Source: Tatumella sp. JGM118
Lineage (GTDB): Bacteria > Pseudomonadota > Gammaproteobacteria > Enterobacterales > Enterobacteriaceae
Assembly: GCF_018257515.1 (NCBI RefSeq)
Contig: NZ_JAERJR010000006.1
Span: forward strand, 124,001-188,000
Reading direction: 5' to 3'
Length of the DNA: 64,000 nt
Position numbers and translations under genes: made by a program. Below, one piece after another: positions 36,592-46,417 of this stretch (the first letter of the stretch is position 1; the number at the start of each line of letters is the position of its first letter). Under the pieces are notes generated by a model. The model did not search any database. It saw only the letters and a program-made list of their open reading frames with translations, and was not told the DNA's origin.

Positions 36592-37146
36592 ATGCGGCGT
36601 TTGATCTTCCTGATCCCGATGATAATGGCCGGGTGCTCACTGCCTGCGATCGGCGCGATGTATCACATTAATCCGCAACTGAGCTCTCTGGTGCTGACCT
36701 GGAAGATGATCGGAGGCGGCGAATACCATGCCAGGATCACCGGGATCCGTGGTGACCTGAGCTATGATCCGCGTGAGGATGATCGTAATACACTGCAGTC
36801 GGCTATCCCCGTCCGCCAACTGGATGCCCATCACTGGGTTCTGACCCGGGCACTCCGCAGCCGGACGTTCTTTGATACGGCCAGCTACCCCGATGCCTTC
36901 TTCAGCAGCAGCCGGATGGTGGCTGTGGGTGAGGGGCATTACCGGGTGCTGGGCAGCCTGCAGATTAAAACGGTGCGTAAACCGCTGATCCTGAATGCAC
37001 AGCAGAACGATGTGTCATTGCAGCGAATCCGTTTATCCGCACAGACCCTTATTTCCCGCAGTGCCTTCGGTATGGGGCAGTATCCCGCCATTGTCAGTGA
37101 CCCTATCCGTGTGGATATTGTGTTATATGCGGACAAAATAAACTGA
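36592..37146 (+). CDS. YceI-family periplasmic lipocalin-like protein
   Basis: A 184-residue YceI-family protein. It begins with a signal sequence; because the segment reads IMAGCS it may be processed as a lipoprotein at C15, or at a later site near IGAM. The mature part has the YceI pattern: YHINPQLSSLVLTWK, GDLSYDPREDD, TFFDTASYPDAFFSSSR and LGSLQIKTVRKPLIL. Family members bind isoprenoid or amphiphilic ligands in a beta-barrel. GGAGA precedes the ATG. It sits alone between two sulfur-type operons; a link to them is not evident. Confidence 0.85.
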   Translation: MRRLIFLIPMIMAGCSLPAIGAMYHINPQLSSLVLTWKMIGGGEYHARITGIRGDLSYDPREDDRNTLQSAIPVRQLDAHHWVLTRALRSRTFFDTASYPDAFFSSSRMVAVGEGHYRVLGSLQIKTVRKPLILNAQQNDVSLQRIRLSAQTLISRSAFGMGQYPAIVSDPIRVDIVLYADKIN

Positions 37147-37389
37147 CCGCCAGCCCGGCCGGCCATTCATTAACACCCGTTCAAATATAACCGGAGGAAA
37201 GCCCTTTATTTCCCCGGTCATTATTCGTGTAATAATTATTCCTGCTTACTTTATTCATTATTTATCTCAGGACGGAAACGTCGTGTATTTATTATTATTT
37301 TTATCTAACTAAGCGACGATTTTATATTTCATTTGCCGGCGAAGGGGAGCTAATAATGGATTTATTATTTAGTCAGGTAAGGTAAATAT

Positions 37390-38430
37390 ATGTCTTATCA
37401 GTTAAGTGTCCTGGATAAGTGCCCGGTGAACGAGGGTGACACGACAACCGATGCATTACAGCGGGTAGTCGCGCTTGCTCAGGCTGCCGAGCGATGGGGT
37501 TACCGCCGTTTCTGGCTGGCGGAGCATCATAATACCTCAGGCCTCGCCAGTCCTTCCCCGGAGATACTTATCGCCTGGGTTCTGGCACAGACAAAGCATC
37601 TGAAAGTGGGGTCAGGGGGCGTAATGTTACAGCATTACAGTCCCTATAAAGTGGCAGAAAATTTTAATCTGCTGGCAGCACTCGCGCCCGGCAGAGTAGA
37701 CCTGGGGATTGGCAAGGCGCCTGGCGGATTACCGTTATCGACAAAAGCACTGCAGGCGGCGCAGGACCCCGATAAACAGGGGACTTTCGCCAGCCAGTTG
37801 CAGACCTTAGACAGTTTTCTGCAAATACCGGTACTGCCCTCGCAGGATGAACCGGCTCTGCGGGCAACTCCGGTCCCTGGTCAGGCGGCTGATAAGTACT
37901 TACTAGGGGCCAGTACCGATAGCGCAGCACTGGCGGCGTCCCTGGGCTGGAACTTTGTTTTTGCCGCACACCTGAACGGCGATCGGTCTCTGCTGCGAAC
38001 ATTCAGTGACTACTGGCAGGCGGCGACCCGGTTACCGGTCATTATTGCGGTGCAGATCATTGTCAGCGAAGACGCCGAAGAAGCCCGGCGGCAGGCAGCA
38101 CAGTCTGAATTATGGCAGGTGGAACTGGAGGATGGCCGGCATGTGACGGTCGGTAGCGAAGCTCAGGCAGAGAGCTTTAGCCGCCAGAGCGATATCGCAG
38201 TGAAATCGGTAAGCCGCAAAGAAACCGCGATCCTCGCAGGGAATGCCCGTGAGGTGCTTGCTCAACTGGATGACCTGCATCAGGCATTTTCGGTCAGTGA
38301 ATTTATGCTGGATATGCCGTTAAGTCAGCCGGAGATCAGAATTAACACACTGCGTCTGCTGGCTCAGGAAAGAGAGCACTCTGCGGTCCGCAGAGTCTCC
38401 CCCGTCACGACAGAAAGTTCTGTCGCCTGA
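37390..38430 (+). CDS. Luciferase-like monooxygenase, YtmO/YhbW type
   Basis: A 346-residue luciferase-like flavin monooxygenase beginning the second operon. Visible family stretches are LSVLDKCPVNEG, YRRFWLAEHHNTSGLASPSPEI, LKVGSGGVMLQHYSPYKVAE and PGRVDLGIGKAPGG. It resembles the single-domain class that includes B. subtilis YtmO and E. coli YhbW. Together with the NtaA-type enzyme and the GNAT downstream, it probably oxidises an organosulfur or modified cysteine compound. AAGG precedes the ATG, and a 240-bp AT-rich leader lies upstream, with a hairpin at about 37190-37218 ending the YceI transcript. Confidence 0.85.
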   Translation: MSYQLSVLDKCPVNEGDTTTDALQRVVALAQAAERWGYRRFWLAEHHNTSGLASPSPEILIAWVLAQTKHLKVGSGGVMLQHYSPYKVAENFNLLAALAPGRVDLGIGKAPGGLPLSTKALQAAQDPDKQGTFASQLQTLDSFLQIPVLPSQDEPALRATPVPGQAADKYLLGASTDSAALAASLGWNFVFAAHLNGDRSLLRTFSDYWQAATRLPVIIAVQIIVSEDAEEARRQAAQSELWQVELEDGRHVTVGSEAQAESFSRQSDIAVKSVSRKETAILAGNAREVLAQLDDLHQAFSVSEFMLDMPLSQPEIRINTLRLLAQEREHSAVRRVSPVTTESSVA

Positions 38431-38520
38431 CGTCCGGGCGACGGTGAATGCCCGGTCCGGTCGTTATACCGGCCGGTGAATACCATTTATTTTCTGAAAT
38501 ATTTATCTCCCGGAGGAGCT

Positions 38521-39858
38521 ATGTCCAATAAAAGGCAATTACGACTAGGTACGATCTTACACGGCGCATCCGGAAATATGTCCGCCTGGCGACATCCTTC
38601 AGCCACCGCAGACGCCAGTATTAATTTTGACTTTGCCCGTGAAACCGCCAGAAAAGCGGAAGAAGGGAAACTGGATTTTTTATTTATTGCTGACGGTTTA
38701 TATATTAATGAAAAATCGATTCCCCATTTTCTTAACCGGTTTGAACCCCTGACGCTTTTATCTGCACTGGCGGGAGCCACCCGCCATCTGGGATTAGTCG
38801 GCACCGTCTCAACCTCTTACAGTGATCCGTTTACCGTCGCCAGGCAGTTCGCCAGTCTGGATCATCTGAGTGGCGGCAGAGCCGGCTGGAATGTTGTGAC
38901 CTCGCCGCTGGAAGGGTCTGCAAAAAACTACTCCCGTGAACATCACCCTGAACATGCCCTGCGTTACCGTATTGCCGATGAGTATCTGGAGGTGGTTAAA
39001 GGATTGTGGGATTCCTGGGAAGAAGATGCTTTCATCCGCAACAAAGCCACGGGGGAGTTTTTTGATAAAAATAAACTTCATCCGCTGAACCATAACGGCC
39101 CGTTTTTCCGGGTTGCCGGTCCTCTCAATATTGGTCGTACCCCGCAGGGAAGACCGGTAATTTTCCAGGCCGGTGCTTCCAGCGACGGTAAAAAACTGGC
39201 CGCGAAACATGCCGATGCTATTTTTACCCACCAATACACGCTCAGCGAAGCGCAGCGCTTTTACCGTGATGTGAAACAACAACTGGCCGGACATCAGCGT
39301 CAGCCGGATGACTTACATATTTTTCAGGGCGTCTCTGTCATCGTCGGGGAGGATGCGCAGGACGTAGAACGCCAGTATCAGCAGACGGCTGCCCTGGTCT
39401 CGATTGAAAATGCGCTGAATTATCTCGGCCGTTATTTTGAACACCACGATTTCAGCCAGTATCCGCTGGACGAACCTTTCCCTGATATCGGTGAGCTGGG
39501 CGGCAACAGTTTCCGCAGTACGACGGATCACATTAAACAGCAGGCCCGCGAACGGGGATTAACGCTGCGTCAGGTCGCTCTGGAAGCCGCGACACCTCGT
39601 CCGGTATTTCATGGCACACCGGAACAGATCGCTGATGAGATGCAACGCTGGTTTGAGAATGAGGGGGCCGACGGGTTCATTATTCAGGCTGGCACTCCTG
39701 AAGTGTTCCCGCGCTTTGTTGACCAGGTGATCCCGTTATTACAAGCCAGAGGCCTTTTCCGGAAAGAGTACCCGGGAACCACTCTGCGTGAATCGTTTGA
39801 TTTGCCGCTTCCGGAAAACCAGTTTGCCCGATCGTCACATTTACAGGAGGTTGTATGA
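38521..39858 (+). CDS. NtaA/SnaA/DszA-family flavin monooxygenase
   Basis: A 445-residue flavin-dependent monooxygenase of the NtaA/SnaA/DszA class. Landmarks: [59 protein letters not shown] (given as separate family blocks) and [14 protein letters not shown]. The ATG at 38521 sits behind GGAGGA; the frame is open to 38476 but without a ribosome site. Relatives include YtnJ and YxeK of B. subtilis, which act in S-methylcysteine and S-(2-succino)cysteine breakdown. Its stop overlaps the next binding protein gene by 4 bp. Confidence 0.87.
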   Translation: MSNKRQLRLGTILHGASGNMSAWRHPSATADASINFDFARETARKAEEGKLDFLFIADGLYINEKSIPHFLNRFEPLTLLSALAGATRHLGLVGTVSTSYSDPFTVARQFASLDHLSGGRAGWNVVTSPLEGSAKNYSREHHPEHALRYRIADEYLEVVKGLWDSWEEDAFIRNKATGEFFDKNKLHPLNHNGPFFRVAGPLNIGRTPQGRPVIFQAGASSDGKKLAAKHADAIFTHQYTLSEAQRFYRDVKQQLAGHQRQPDDLHIFQGVSVIVGEDAQDVERQYQQTAALVSIENALNYLGRYFEHHDFSQYPLDEPFPDIGELGGNSFRSTTDHIKQQARERGLTLRQVALEAATPRPVFHGTPEQIADEMQRWFENEGADGFIIQAGTPEVFPRFVDQVIPLLQARGLFRKEYPGTTLRESFDLPLPENQFARSSHLQEVV

Positions 39859-40796
39859 TTTCAGGTCTGGCGCTGCGCGCACTGGCATTAGCAGGCACTA
39901 TGGCGGTGGTTTCCGCCAATGCCGCGGATGTCACCATCAATAACACGGATATTAATCTTACTAAAAACGCTCAGCCAGTGAATACCCCGAAAAACCCTGC
40001 GGCCATCGCGCAAATTCCGAAAGGTTACCATTTTATTCATCCGGGAGAGTTTACGGTTGCCGTCAGTGGCACGACATCCCCGCCACTGAGCGTACTGGCG
40101 AATGATAATAAAACGCTGATCGGCAGTGAACCTGATATTGCCCGGCTGATTGCCGATAGCCTTGGGCTAAAACTGCATATTGTGCCGGCCTCCTGGGATG
40201 ACTGGCCGCTGGGAGTGATCAGCGGAAAATATGATGCGGCTATTTCAAATATTACGGTGACCCGTGAGAGAAAAAAGAAGTTTGATTTCGTCACCTATCG
40301 TCGCGATTTATTAGGGTTTTATGTCAAAAAATCTTCAAAGATCAAAGCAATTACCCGACCGGCTGATATTGCCGGGCTGAAAATTATTGTCGGCTCGGGT
40401 ACCAATCAGGAAGCGATTCTGCTGGCGTGGGATAAAGAAAACCGCAGTCACGGACTGGCTCCTTTCACTCCCATTTACACTCAGGATGGTGCCACAGAAA
40501 CGCTGGATCTGCAGTCAGGACGGGCAGATGCCTATTTTGGCCCGCACGTACTCGGTGCCTGGAAAGCGGCCAACGGAGGAAATTTACGCTTTGTCGGTGC
40601 CGTGGATGGCGGATGGCCAAAAGCGGCTCATATCGCGGTGACCCTCAAAAAAGGGAGTGGTCTGACCCTGGCAATACAGACAGCTATTAACGGCACGATT
40701 GCGAACGGTGATTATCAGAAAGTCCTGGATCGCTGGGGAGAAGGTCTGGAAGGGATACCGTCGGCTGAAATTAATCCTCCCGGACTGGGCGACTAG
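39855..40796 (+). CDS. Polar amino acid ABC binding protein (TcyJ/YxeM-like), copy 1
   Basis: A 313-residue family-3 solute-binding protein with a signal peptide ([15 protein letters not shown]). The mature domain has [34 protein letters not shown], the [18 protein letters not shown] core and [11 protein letters not shown]. This family binds polar amino acids including cystine and modified cysteines. It is about half identical to the second binding protein at 43039, which shares the unusual N-terminal extension ending [20 protein letters not shown] precedes the ATG. Confidence 0.87.
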   Translation: MISGLALRALALAGTMAVVSANAADVTINNTDINLTKNAQPVNTPKNPAAIAQIPKGYHFIHPGEFTVAVSGTTSPPLSVLANDNKTLIGSEPDIARLIADSLGLKLHIVPASWDDWPLGVISGKYDAAISNITVTRERKKKFDFVTYRRDLLGFYVKKSSKIKAITRPADIAGLKIIVGSGTNQEAILLAWDKENRSHGLAPFTPIYTQDGATETLDLQSGRADAYFGPHVLGAWKAANGGNLRFVGAVDGGWPKAAHIAVTLKKGSGLTLAIQTAINGTIANGDYQKVLDRWGEGLEGIPSAEINPPGLGD

Positions 40797-40805
40797 GAGA
40801 GTGTT

Positions 40806-41336
40806 ATGGCTGAGAGGAGATTCAGGATTATTTCGCCTGAGGCGGCAGAGTTGCAGCCTGTCCTGAGCGGGCTGTTTGACGAGTACCGGCAGCGCTATGG
40901 TGATTATTTTGCCGGGCATACCGAAGATGATTTACCGGAACGCTATGTTGCGCCTGAGGGGCTATTCATCGTGTTGGAAGAGGCGGGGAAAATCATCGCC
41001 ACCGGGGCGTATAAGTCATACCGCGGACAGACCGCCGAAATTAAACGGATCTGGACAGATAAAGCTTTACGCGGGCAGGGGATTGCCTGCTGCGTGGTCA
41101 GACAGCTTGAGCAACATGCCATCGATGCCGGTTACCGGGAAATGTATCTGACCACCGGATTCCGGCAACCGGAAGCTGTAGCACTGTATCTCTCTCTGGG
41201 TTATCAGCCCGGTTTTGATATTCATCGTGATTTTGAAGAATACAGCCGTGCCCCCTATGACGGGCGGCTGAGGTTTACTAAAACGCTGGTGGCACCTGCC
41301 TGTTCCGCGCGTAAAGGAGTGAATGCCCATGTCTGA
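40806..41336 (+). CDS. GNAT-family N-acetyltransferase (SnaB/YtmI-like)
   Basis: A 176-residue GNAT acetyltransferase. The acetyl-CoA loop is visible as DKALRGQGIACCVVRQLEQHA (R/Q-x-x-G-x-G/A pattern), followed by MYLTTGFRQPEAVALYLSLGYQP, the typical beta5-alpha4 end. In B. subtilis the ytm and yxe operons, an acetyltransferase of this class protects the modified cysteine before flavin monooxygenase attack. AGGAGA precedes the ATG 9 bp after the binding protein gene. The partner deacetylase expected for such a pathway (an M20 amidohydrolase) is not in this window. Confidence 0.85.
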   Translation: MAERRFRIISPEAAELQPVLSGLFDEYRQRYGDYFAGHTEDDLPERYVAPEGLFIVLEEAGKIIATGAYKSYRGQTAEIKRIWTDKALRGQGIACCVVRQLEQHAIDAGYREMYLTTGFRQPEAVALYLSLGYQPGFDIHRDFEEYSRAPYDGRLRFTKTLVAPACSARKGVNAHV

Positions 41337-42276
41337 TTTACCTTTATCACAGAAAATTGTACCGGCACGGTACCCCTGGCGCATAGCAGGAACGATACTC
41401 TCGGTACTGATATTTGCCGGTATTATCCAGTCGGTTGCACTGAATCCACGCTGGGAGTGGCCGGTATTTGCAAAATGGTTTTTTAACCCGGTGATCCTGG
41501 AAGGGCTGGGGCGGACGTTACTGATCACCGTTTTCAGTGCGTTACTGAGTGTGATCCTTGGCGGTGCGCTGGCGATGGCACGGCTTTCTCAGTCGCCGTT
41601 ACTCAAGGCGCTGGCCTGGGGGTATATCTGGTTATTCCGTTCACTGCCGCTGATTGTGGTGCTGATTATTCTTTATAACTTCTCTTACCTGTATGACACG
41701 TTATCGCTGGGGTTGCCTTTTACCTCTCTGAGCTGGGGACATTTTCAGACCATCAATGTGCTGGGACAGTTCCAGACGGCCGTAGTCGGGCTGACTCTGG
41801 TACAAAGTGCCTATACGGCAGAAGTGATCCGCGGCGGATTCCAGTCGGTCGATTACGGACAATATGAAGCTGCCGCGGCACTCGGATTACCGGTCTGGCG
41901 TCGTACATGGCGTATTATTCTGCCGCAGGCCTTGCGTTCTATTCTACCGACCGGTTTCAACGAACTGATTGGTCTGGTGAAAGGCACCTCCGTCGTTTAT
42001 GTGCTGGCCATGCCAGAACTCTTTTATACCATCCAGATGATTTATAACCGCAATCAGGAAGTGATCCCATTACTGATGGTCGGTGCCTGCTGGTATCTGG
42101 TGATCACCAGTGTATTGGCCGTTATTCAGTTACTGGTCGAAAAACTGATGGCGAAAAGCGAACGCAAAGCTCTTCCCCAGTCTGTATCGCCCGCGGTCGC
42201 CGCGGTGACGCCGGTCCCGGCGTTGAGCAAAAGCAGTCATCTGCCTCAGGAGATTTCTTATGTCCGCAACAGTTAA
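41329..42276 (+). CDS. Polar amino acid ABC permease (YxeN/TcyM-like)
   Basis: A 315-residue inner-membrane permease of the HisM/TcyL type. The segment EGLGRTLLITVFSALLSVILGG opens the transport domain, and the cytoplasmic loop is YGQYEAAAALGLPVWRRTWRIILPQALRSILP (shown by its key EAAA-x-x-LG and LPQALR). The C-terminal tail of about 40 residues is polar. Two ATGs (41323 and 41329) follow AAGGAG; either overlaps the GNAT stop. It is the only permease, so it should act as a homodimer. Confidence 0.88.
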   Translation: MSDLPLSQKIVPARYPWRIAGTILSVLIFAGIIQSVALNPRWEWPVFAKWFFNPVILEGLGRTLLITVFSALLSVILGGALAMARLSQSPLLKALAWGYIWLFRSLPLIVVLIILYNFSYLYDTLSLGLPFTSLSWGHFQTINVLGQFQTAVVGLTLVQSAYTAEVIRGGFQSVDYGQYEAAAALGLPVWRRTWRIILPQALRSILPTGFNELIGLVKGTSVVYVLAMPELFYTIQMIYNRNQEVIPLLMVGACWYLVITSVLAVIQLLVEKLMAKSERKALPQSVSPAVAAVTPVPALSKSSHLPQEISYVRNS

Positions 42277-43039
42277 TCCGCAGGGAAAGATCTCCATCAC
42301 CGGGATCAGTAAAACCTATGGCCACTTTCATGCACTGAAAGATATCGATCTTGAGATCCCGCCAGGCTCCGTGACGGTGATCCTGGGACCGTCCGGTTCA
42401 GGTAAATCGACATTACTCCGTACTATTAACCATCTCGAAAAACCGGATGCCGGTTTTATCCGGATCGACGAAGAATACATCGGCTACCGGCAAAAAAACG
42501 GCAAACTCTATGAACTGAAAGAGAAAGACATTCTGAAACAACGACTGAATGTCGGCTATGTGTTCCAGAACTTTAACCTGTTTCCTCATCTCAGTGTCCT
42601 CGATAATATTATTGAAGCCCCGGTCGTACATAAACGTCTCTCGCGGCCAGAGGCCATCACACGGGCTGAACAGTTACTGAAATCCGTCGGATTACAGAAT
42701 AAAATTCATGCCTGGTCACGGCATCTTTCCGGAGGACAACAGCAACGGGTTGCCATCGCCCGTGCACTGGCGCTGGAGCCCAGGGTGCTGCTGTTTGATG
42801 AACCCACCTCAGCACTGGATCCTGAACTGGTGGGTGAAGTACTGGAAGTGATAGCACAGCTGGCGAAGTCAGGGAGAACGCTGGTGATTGTGACCCATGA
42901 AATAGGATTTGCCCGTCAGGTTGCTGACCAGGTCGTGTTTATGGTGGACGGGAAAATTGTAGAGCAGGGGACCAGTGACCAGGTACTGAATCATCCGCGA
43001 CATGTCAGAACACAAAATTTCCTGGCGAGTGTACTCTGA
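42260..43039 (+). CDS. Polar amino acid ABC ATPase (YxeO/TcyN-like)
   Basis: A 259-residue ABC ATPase of the amino-acid class: Walker A GPSGSGKST, signature LSGGQQQRV, Walker B VLLFDEPTSALD, and VTHEIGFAR with the switch histidine. AGGAG precedes the ATG, and it overlaps the permease gene by 17 bp and the following binding protein by one base. It drives the importer encoded by its neighbours. Confidence 0.92.
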   Translation: MSATVNPQGKISITGISKTYGHFHALKDIDLEIPPGSVTVILGPSGSGKSTLLRTINHLEKPDAGFIRIDEEYIGYRQKNGKLYELKEKDILKQRLNVGYVFQNFNLFPHLSVLDNIIEAPVVHKRLSRPEAITRAEQLLKSVGLQNKIHAWSRHLSGGQQQRVAIARALALEPRVLLFDEPTSALDPELVGEVLEVIAQLAKSGRTLVIVTHEIGFARQVADQVVFMVDGKIVEQGTSDQVLNHPRHVRTQNFLASVL

Positions 43040-43950
43040 TGAAGCGTTTTATATGGCGGCCGGGTTATCTGCTGTTACTGATGACGGTAGCTGCTCCCCT
43101 TTTTGCACAGACACAGCCGGATTTAAATGCGAACCAGACCCCGGTGAATACCGCGGTATCAGCGTCAGCAGTGGCATTGATCCCTAAAGGTTTCCGGTTT
43201 GCCCATCCGGGGGAACTGACGGTCGCTATTTCGGCCATGAATTCACCCCCGCTCTCGCTGCTGGGAAATGATAATAAAAGCCGTATCGGTAGTGACCCGG
43301 ATATCGCCAGGCTGCTGGCCGACGGACTTGGCCTGAAGTTACGGCTGGTTCCTGTCTCCTGGGAAGAATGGCCTTTAGGGATTAGCAGCGGGCGATACGA
43401 TGCTGCATTGGTGAATATTGCGGTCACCGAAGATCGTAAGAAGAAGTATGACTTTGCGACTTACCGGACGGACTCGCTGGCTTTCAGTGTCAGGCAGAAC
43501 AGCCCTATACGGCAGATCCGGGATGCCCGTGATGTGTCCGGGTTAAAAGTCGTGGTTGGCTCGGGGACTAATCAGGAACGGATATTACTGGGATGGAACC
43601 AGCAGAATAAGCGTCAGCATTTACCGGAGGCAACACCGGTCTATCTGACCGATGATGCTGCCGTTAACCTGGCGTTGCTGTCAGGCCGGGTAGATGTTTT
43701 GTTTGGCCCTCAGTCTGCGGCCAGCTATAAAGCCGCATTAACGGGGAAAACACGGGTTGTCGGACTGGGGCCTAAACTCGCGCAGGTCGCGGTGACGACG
43801 AAAAAAGGTAACGGGCTGGTGTATGCGTTACAGGCGGCGCTGGACAGCAGTATCAAAAACGGAACCTATCAGCAGGTGATGACCCGCTGGGGAGAACAGA
43901 AAGAGGCCGTGACTGCCTCGAAGGTCAATCCTCCCGGCATTACTTATTAA
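43039..43950 (+). CDS. Polar amino acid ABC binding protein, copy 2
   Basis: A 303-residue family-3 solute-binding protein with a signal peptide (YLLLLMTVAAPLFAQ). The layout is the same as the first copy (LTVAISAMNSPPLSLLGNDNKSRIGSDP in parts, [11 protein letters not shown]), so one importer is served by two related receptors, perhaps for different modified cysteines. Its start shares a base with the ATPase stop. A long hairpin terminator follows the stop directly. Confidence 0.87.
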   Translation: MKRFIWRPGYLLLLMTVAAPLFAQTQPDLNANQTPVNTAVSASAVALIPKGFRFAHPGELTVAISAMNSPPLSLLGNDNKSRIGSDPDIARLLADGLGLKLRLVPVSWEEWPLGISSGRYDAALVNIAVTEDRKKKYDFATYRTDSLAFSVRQNSPIRQIRDARDVSGLKVVVGSGTNQERILLGWNQQNKRQHLPEATPVYLTDDAAVNLALLSGRVDVLFGPQSAASYKAALTGKTRVVGLGPKLAQVAVTTKKGNGLVYALQAALDSSIKNGTYQQVMTRWGEQKEAVTASKVNPPGITY

Positions 43951-43952
43951 TC

Positions 43953-43981
43953 AGAGAGACCGGCACCGTGCCGGTCTCTCT
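43953..43981 (+). terminator. Terminator of the second sulfur operon
   Basis: A 29-bp near-continuous palindrome (AGAGAGACCGGC and GCCGGTCTCTCT arms) directly after the stop, running out into a TCTCTCT-type tract. Confidence 0.8.
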
Positions 43982-44073
43982 GTGGTATCAGGCTCGCGGG
44001 ATTGACGCGGTGCTGATACCGCAGACCTGTCGCCTGCCAAAAAAACACCGTGTACAGCGCCACAACTTCCTGC

Positions 44074-44297
44074 AACCTTAGCCCCAAAGCATGACTGAAT
44101 CATAAAAATCTGCTCTTCTGAACCCTGCCAATAACCAATAACCAATAACCAATAACCAATAACCAATAACCAATAACCAATAACCAATAACCAATAACCA
44201 ATAACCAACGGCAATCTGCAATTTCCCGGAACCTTAGCCCCGCAGTATGACCGAATCATAAAAATCTGCTCTTCTGAACCCTGCCAACGGCAATCTG
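44074..44297. repeat. 68-bp direct repeat pair, one copy expanded by a heptanucleotide tract
   Basis: Copy A (44074-44218) and copy B (44230-44297) both run from AACCTTAGCCCC through CATAAAAATCTGCTCTTCTG to CCAACGGCAATCTG. Copy A is 145 bp, exactly 77 bp longer, which is the 11 x 7-bp tract inserted at the CCAA. Confidence 0.85.
44128..44204. repeat. Heptanucleotide microsatellite (CCAATAA)11
   Basis: Eleven perfect, uninterrupted copies of CCAATAA (77 bp). Such tracts change length by slipped-strand mispairing. It is intergenic between two 3' ends, so an effect on expression is not obvious. Confidence 0.97.
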
Positions 44298-44522
44298 ACT
44301 TCCGGCGACCCTTTGAGTATCGAATAGTCAGTGCAGCAGAGCAGAGATGCCAGGTAATGGCTCATCGCAGAGGCAGAAACAGCAGCAGGCAGAGGAGAAT
44401 TCCGGACGTTACGAAGAAGGGCCCCGGGGGATTCGGTACGGTGACCCCGGGTATTTGTTCCCTGATTGACGGAAAAAAAAGGAAAGCGGGGGGCTTCTCC
44501 CGCCGGGTTTGCCGGAGCGGGT

Positions 44523-45440
44523 TTACCTGCCGTTATCCCCGCGCAGTTTCGGATCCAGTGCATCCCGCAGCCCGTCACCCAGCAGATTAAAGGCCAGTAC
44601 GGTCAGGAAGATAGCGAGGCAGGGGAAAATAGCGACGTGCGGCGCCATCACCATATCCGCCCGGGCTTCGTTCAGCATCGCTCCCCATTCCGGGGTCGGC
44701 GGCTGAGCACCGAGGCCGATAAACGAGAGGCTGGCCGCCGAAATAATCGAAATACCGATCCGCATCGTAAAATAAACCACGATGGATGAGAGGGTGCCGG
44801 GCAGTATATGCCGCCATAAGATATGGCGGTCTGAAGCACCGATACTGCGCGCCGCTTCGATAAAGGTTTGCCGCTTCAGTACCAGGGTATTCCCCCGTAC
44901 CAGCCGGGCAAACGCGGGAATACTGAAAATGGCTACGGCGAGGATGACGTTGGACATGCCACTGCCCATGATAGCCACAATCGCAATCGCCAGCAGGATC
45001 CCCGGGAAGGCGAACAGCACATCGCAGATACGCATAATGACCCGGTCACACCAGCCTTCATAATAGCCAGCCAGCAGACCCAGCAGGGTGCCAATCACTG
45101 AGCCGATCGCCACAGAAAAAACGCCTGCCAGCAGAGAGATCCGCGTACCGACCAGTACCCGGCTGAAAATATCCCGTCCCAGCGAGTCGACCCCGAACCA
45201 GTGCACCAGTGTCGGCCCCTGGTCTAACCGGTCATAATCAAAATACATTTCTGCATTGTAGGGACTGATCCACGGGGCGATCACCGCCAGAATCAGTAAC
45301 AGCAGAATAAAGACCGCCGCAGCGATGGCCACCGGCTGTTGCCGGAAGCGGTGCAGGAACTCCCGCCACGGTGTGCGCGGCCGGTGTTCGCTCAGCAGCG
45401 GCATCGCTTTCAGCGCTGCATCACGTCGCCAGTTTTTCAT
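44523..45440 (-). CDS. gsiD: Glutathione ABC transporter permease GsiD
   Basis: A 305-residue DppC-type permease, very like E. coli GsiD as recalled: the N-terminal [55 protein letters not shown] and ending [16 protein letters not shown]. Six membrane segments are expected. It is the last gene of iaaA-gsiABCD, 9 bp after gsiC. With GsiC it forms the channel for reduced glutathione uptake. Confidence 0.93.
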   Translation of the reverse strand: MKNWRRDAALKAMPLLSEHRPRTPWREFLHRFRQQPVAIAAAVFILLLLILAVIAPWISPYNAEMYFDYDRLDQGPTLVHWFGVDSLGRDIFSRVLVGTRISLLAGVFSVAIGSVIGTLLGLLAGYYEGWCDRVIMRICDVLFAFPGILLAIAIVAIMGSGMSNVILAVAIFSIPAFARLVRGNTLVLKRQTFIEAARSIGASDRHILWRHILPGTLSSIVVYFTMRIGISIISAASLSFIGLGAQPPTPEWGAMLNEARADMVMAPHVAIFPCLAIFLTVLAFNLLGDGLRDALDPKLRGDNGR

Positions 45441-45449
45441 TGTGATCCT

Positions 45450-46370
45450 TCAGCGGTAACGGATAGCCGGATTGATCGCCGCATATAACAGATCAACCAG
45501 CAAATTAATCAGAATAAATTCAAAGGAGAACAGCAGAACCTCTCCCTGAATCACCGGATAGTCGCGCATGGAAACCGAATCGATAAGTAACCTGCCGAGG
45601 CCCGGCCAGTTAAACACCACTTCCACCACAATAGAGCCGCCCAGTAGAAAGCCGAACTGCAGGCCCATCATGGTCACGACCGGGATCATCGCATTGCGCA
45701 GACCGTGTTTAAAAATTACCGAGAATTCAGAGGCCCCTTTCGCCCGGGCGGTGCGCATATAATCTTCCCGCATGACCTCAATAAAAGAGGAACGGGTGAA
45801 GCGGGCCATCACCGCCGCCACCCCGGCACCCAGGGTCAGCGATGGCAGAATATAGTGCTGCCAGCTGCCGGCACCGACGGTCGGCAGCCAGCCAAGCTGT
45901 ACAGAAAAAATCTGCATCAGCAGCATGCCCAGCGCAAAGGCCGGGAATGAAATCCCCGAGACGGCCAGCAGCATACCGAGCTTATCCGGCCAGCGATTCC
46001 GCCATACCGCCGAAATTAACCCGATGATTAATCCGAAGACACAGGCCCAGACCATGCTGGTCAGTGTCAGCAGCAGGGTCGGCATAAAACGCATGGCAAT
46101 TTCCTGGCTGACCGGCCGCTGTGACACCATCGACTGGCCCAGGTCGCCGTGCAGTAATCGCACCAGATAATTCCAGAACTGCTGCGGTAACGGCAGGTCC
46201 AGCCCCAGACGGTGACGGACCATCGCCACTACGGCTTCGTCGGCATTCGCACCGGCCTGCAGGCGTGCCGGGTCCCCCGGCAGCAGATGCACAAACAGAA
46301 AGACCAGCACCGTCACGATGATAAGCGTCGGGATCATCCCCAGCAGACGTTTGATAAAATAATTAAGCAT
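45450..46370 (-). CDS. gsiC: Glutathione ABC transporter permease GsiC
   Basis: A 306-residue DppB-type permease, the exact length of E. coli GsiC. Landmarks: [26 protein letters not shown], and the loop [28 protein letters not shown] (EAA-type, key residues RTARAKG). The C-terminus ends [10 protein letters not shown]. It lies 47 bp downstream of gsiB in the same operon. Confidence 0.93.
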   Translation of the reverse strand: MLNYFIKRLLGMIPTLIIVTVLVFLFVHLLPGDPARLQAGANADEAVVAMVRHRLGLDLPLPQQFWNYLVRLLHGDLGQSMVSQRPVSQEIAMRFMPTLLLTLTSMVWACVFGLIIGLISAVWRNRWPDKLGMLLAVSGISFPAFALGMLLMQIFSVQLGWLPTVGAGSWQHYILPSLTLGAGVAAVMARFTRSSFIEVMREDYMRTARAKGASEFSVIFKHGLRNAMIPVVTMMGLQFGFLLGGSIVVEVVFNWPGLGRLLIDSVSMRDYPVIQGEVLLFSFEFILINLLVDLLYAAINPAIRYR

Positions 46371-46417
46371 GCACAGTCCCGGTGGCAGGGGGCAGGCGTC
46401 ACCGCCTGCCCGATCAG

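Larger units (their letters stand above)
43951..44522. other. Repeat-rich gap between convergent sulfur and glutathione operons
   Basis: About 570 bp. It holds the terminator at 43953-43981, a pair of 68-bp direct repeats, one of which contains a (CCAATAA)11 tract, and no gene. A 102-codon minus-strand frame runs through the tract and would encode a repeated VIGYWLL unit, but this follows from the 7-bp repeat and I do not call it. Confidence 0.7.

Noticed and set aside
44128-44204. Heptanucleotide array as a possible CRISPR or iteron origin
   Set aside because: Units are directly adjacent with no spacers, so not CRISPR; there is no Rep gene, DnaA boxes or partition gene nearby, so an iteron origin is not supported.
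43951-44259. 102-codon minus-strand ORF with a repeated VIGYWLL unit
   Set aside because: The peptide repeat follows automatically from an 11-copy 7-bp DNA repeat (21 bp codes 7 residues); the rest looks non-coding and it lies between two operon ends.
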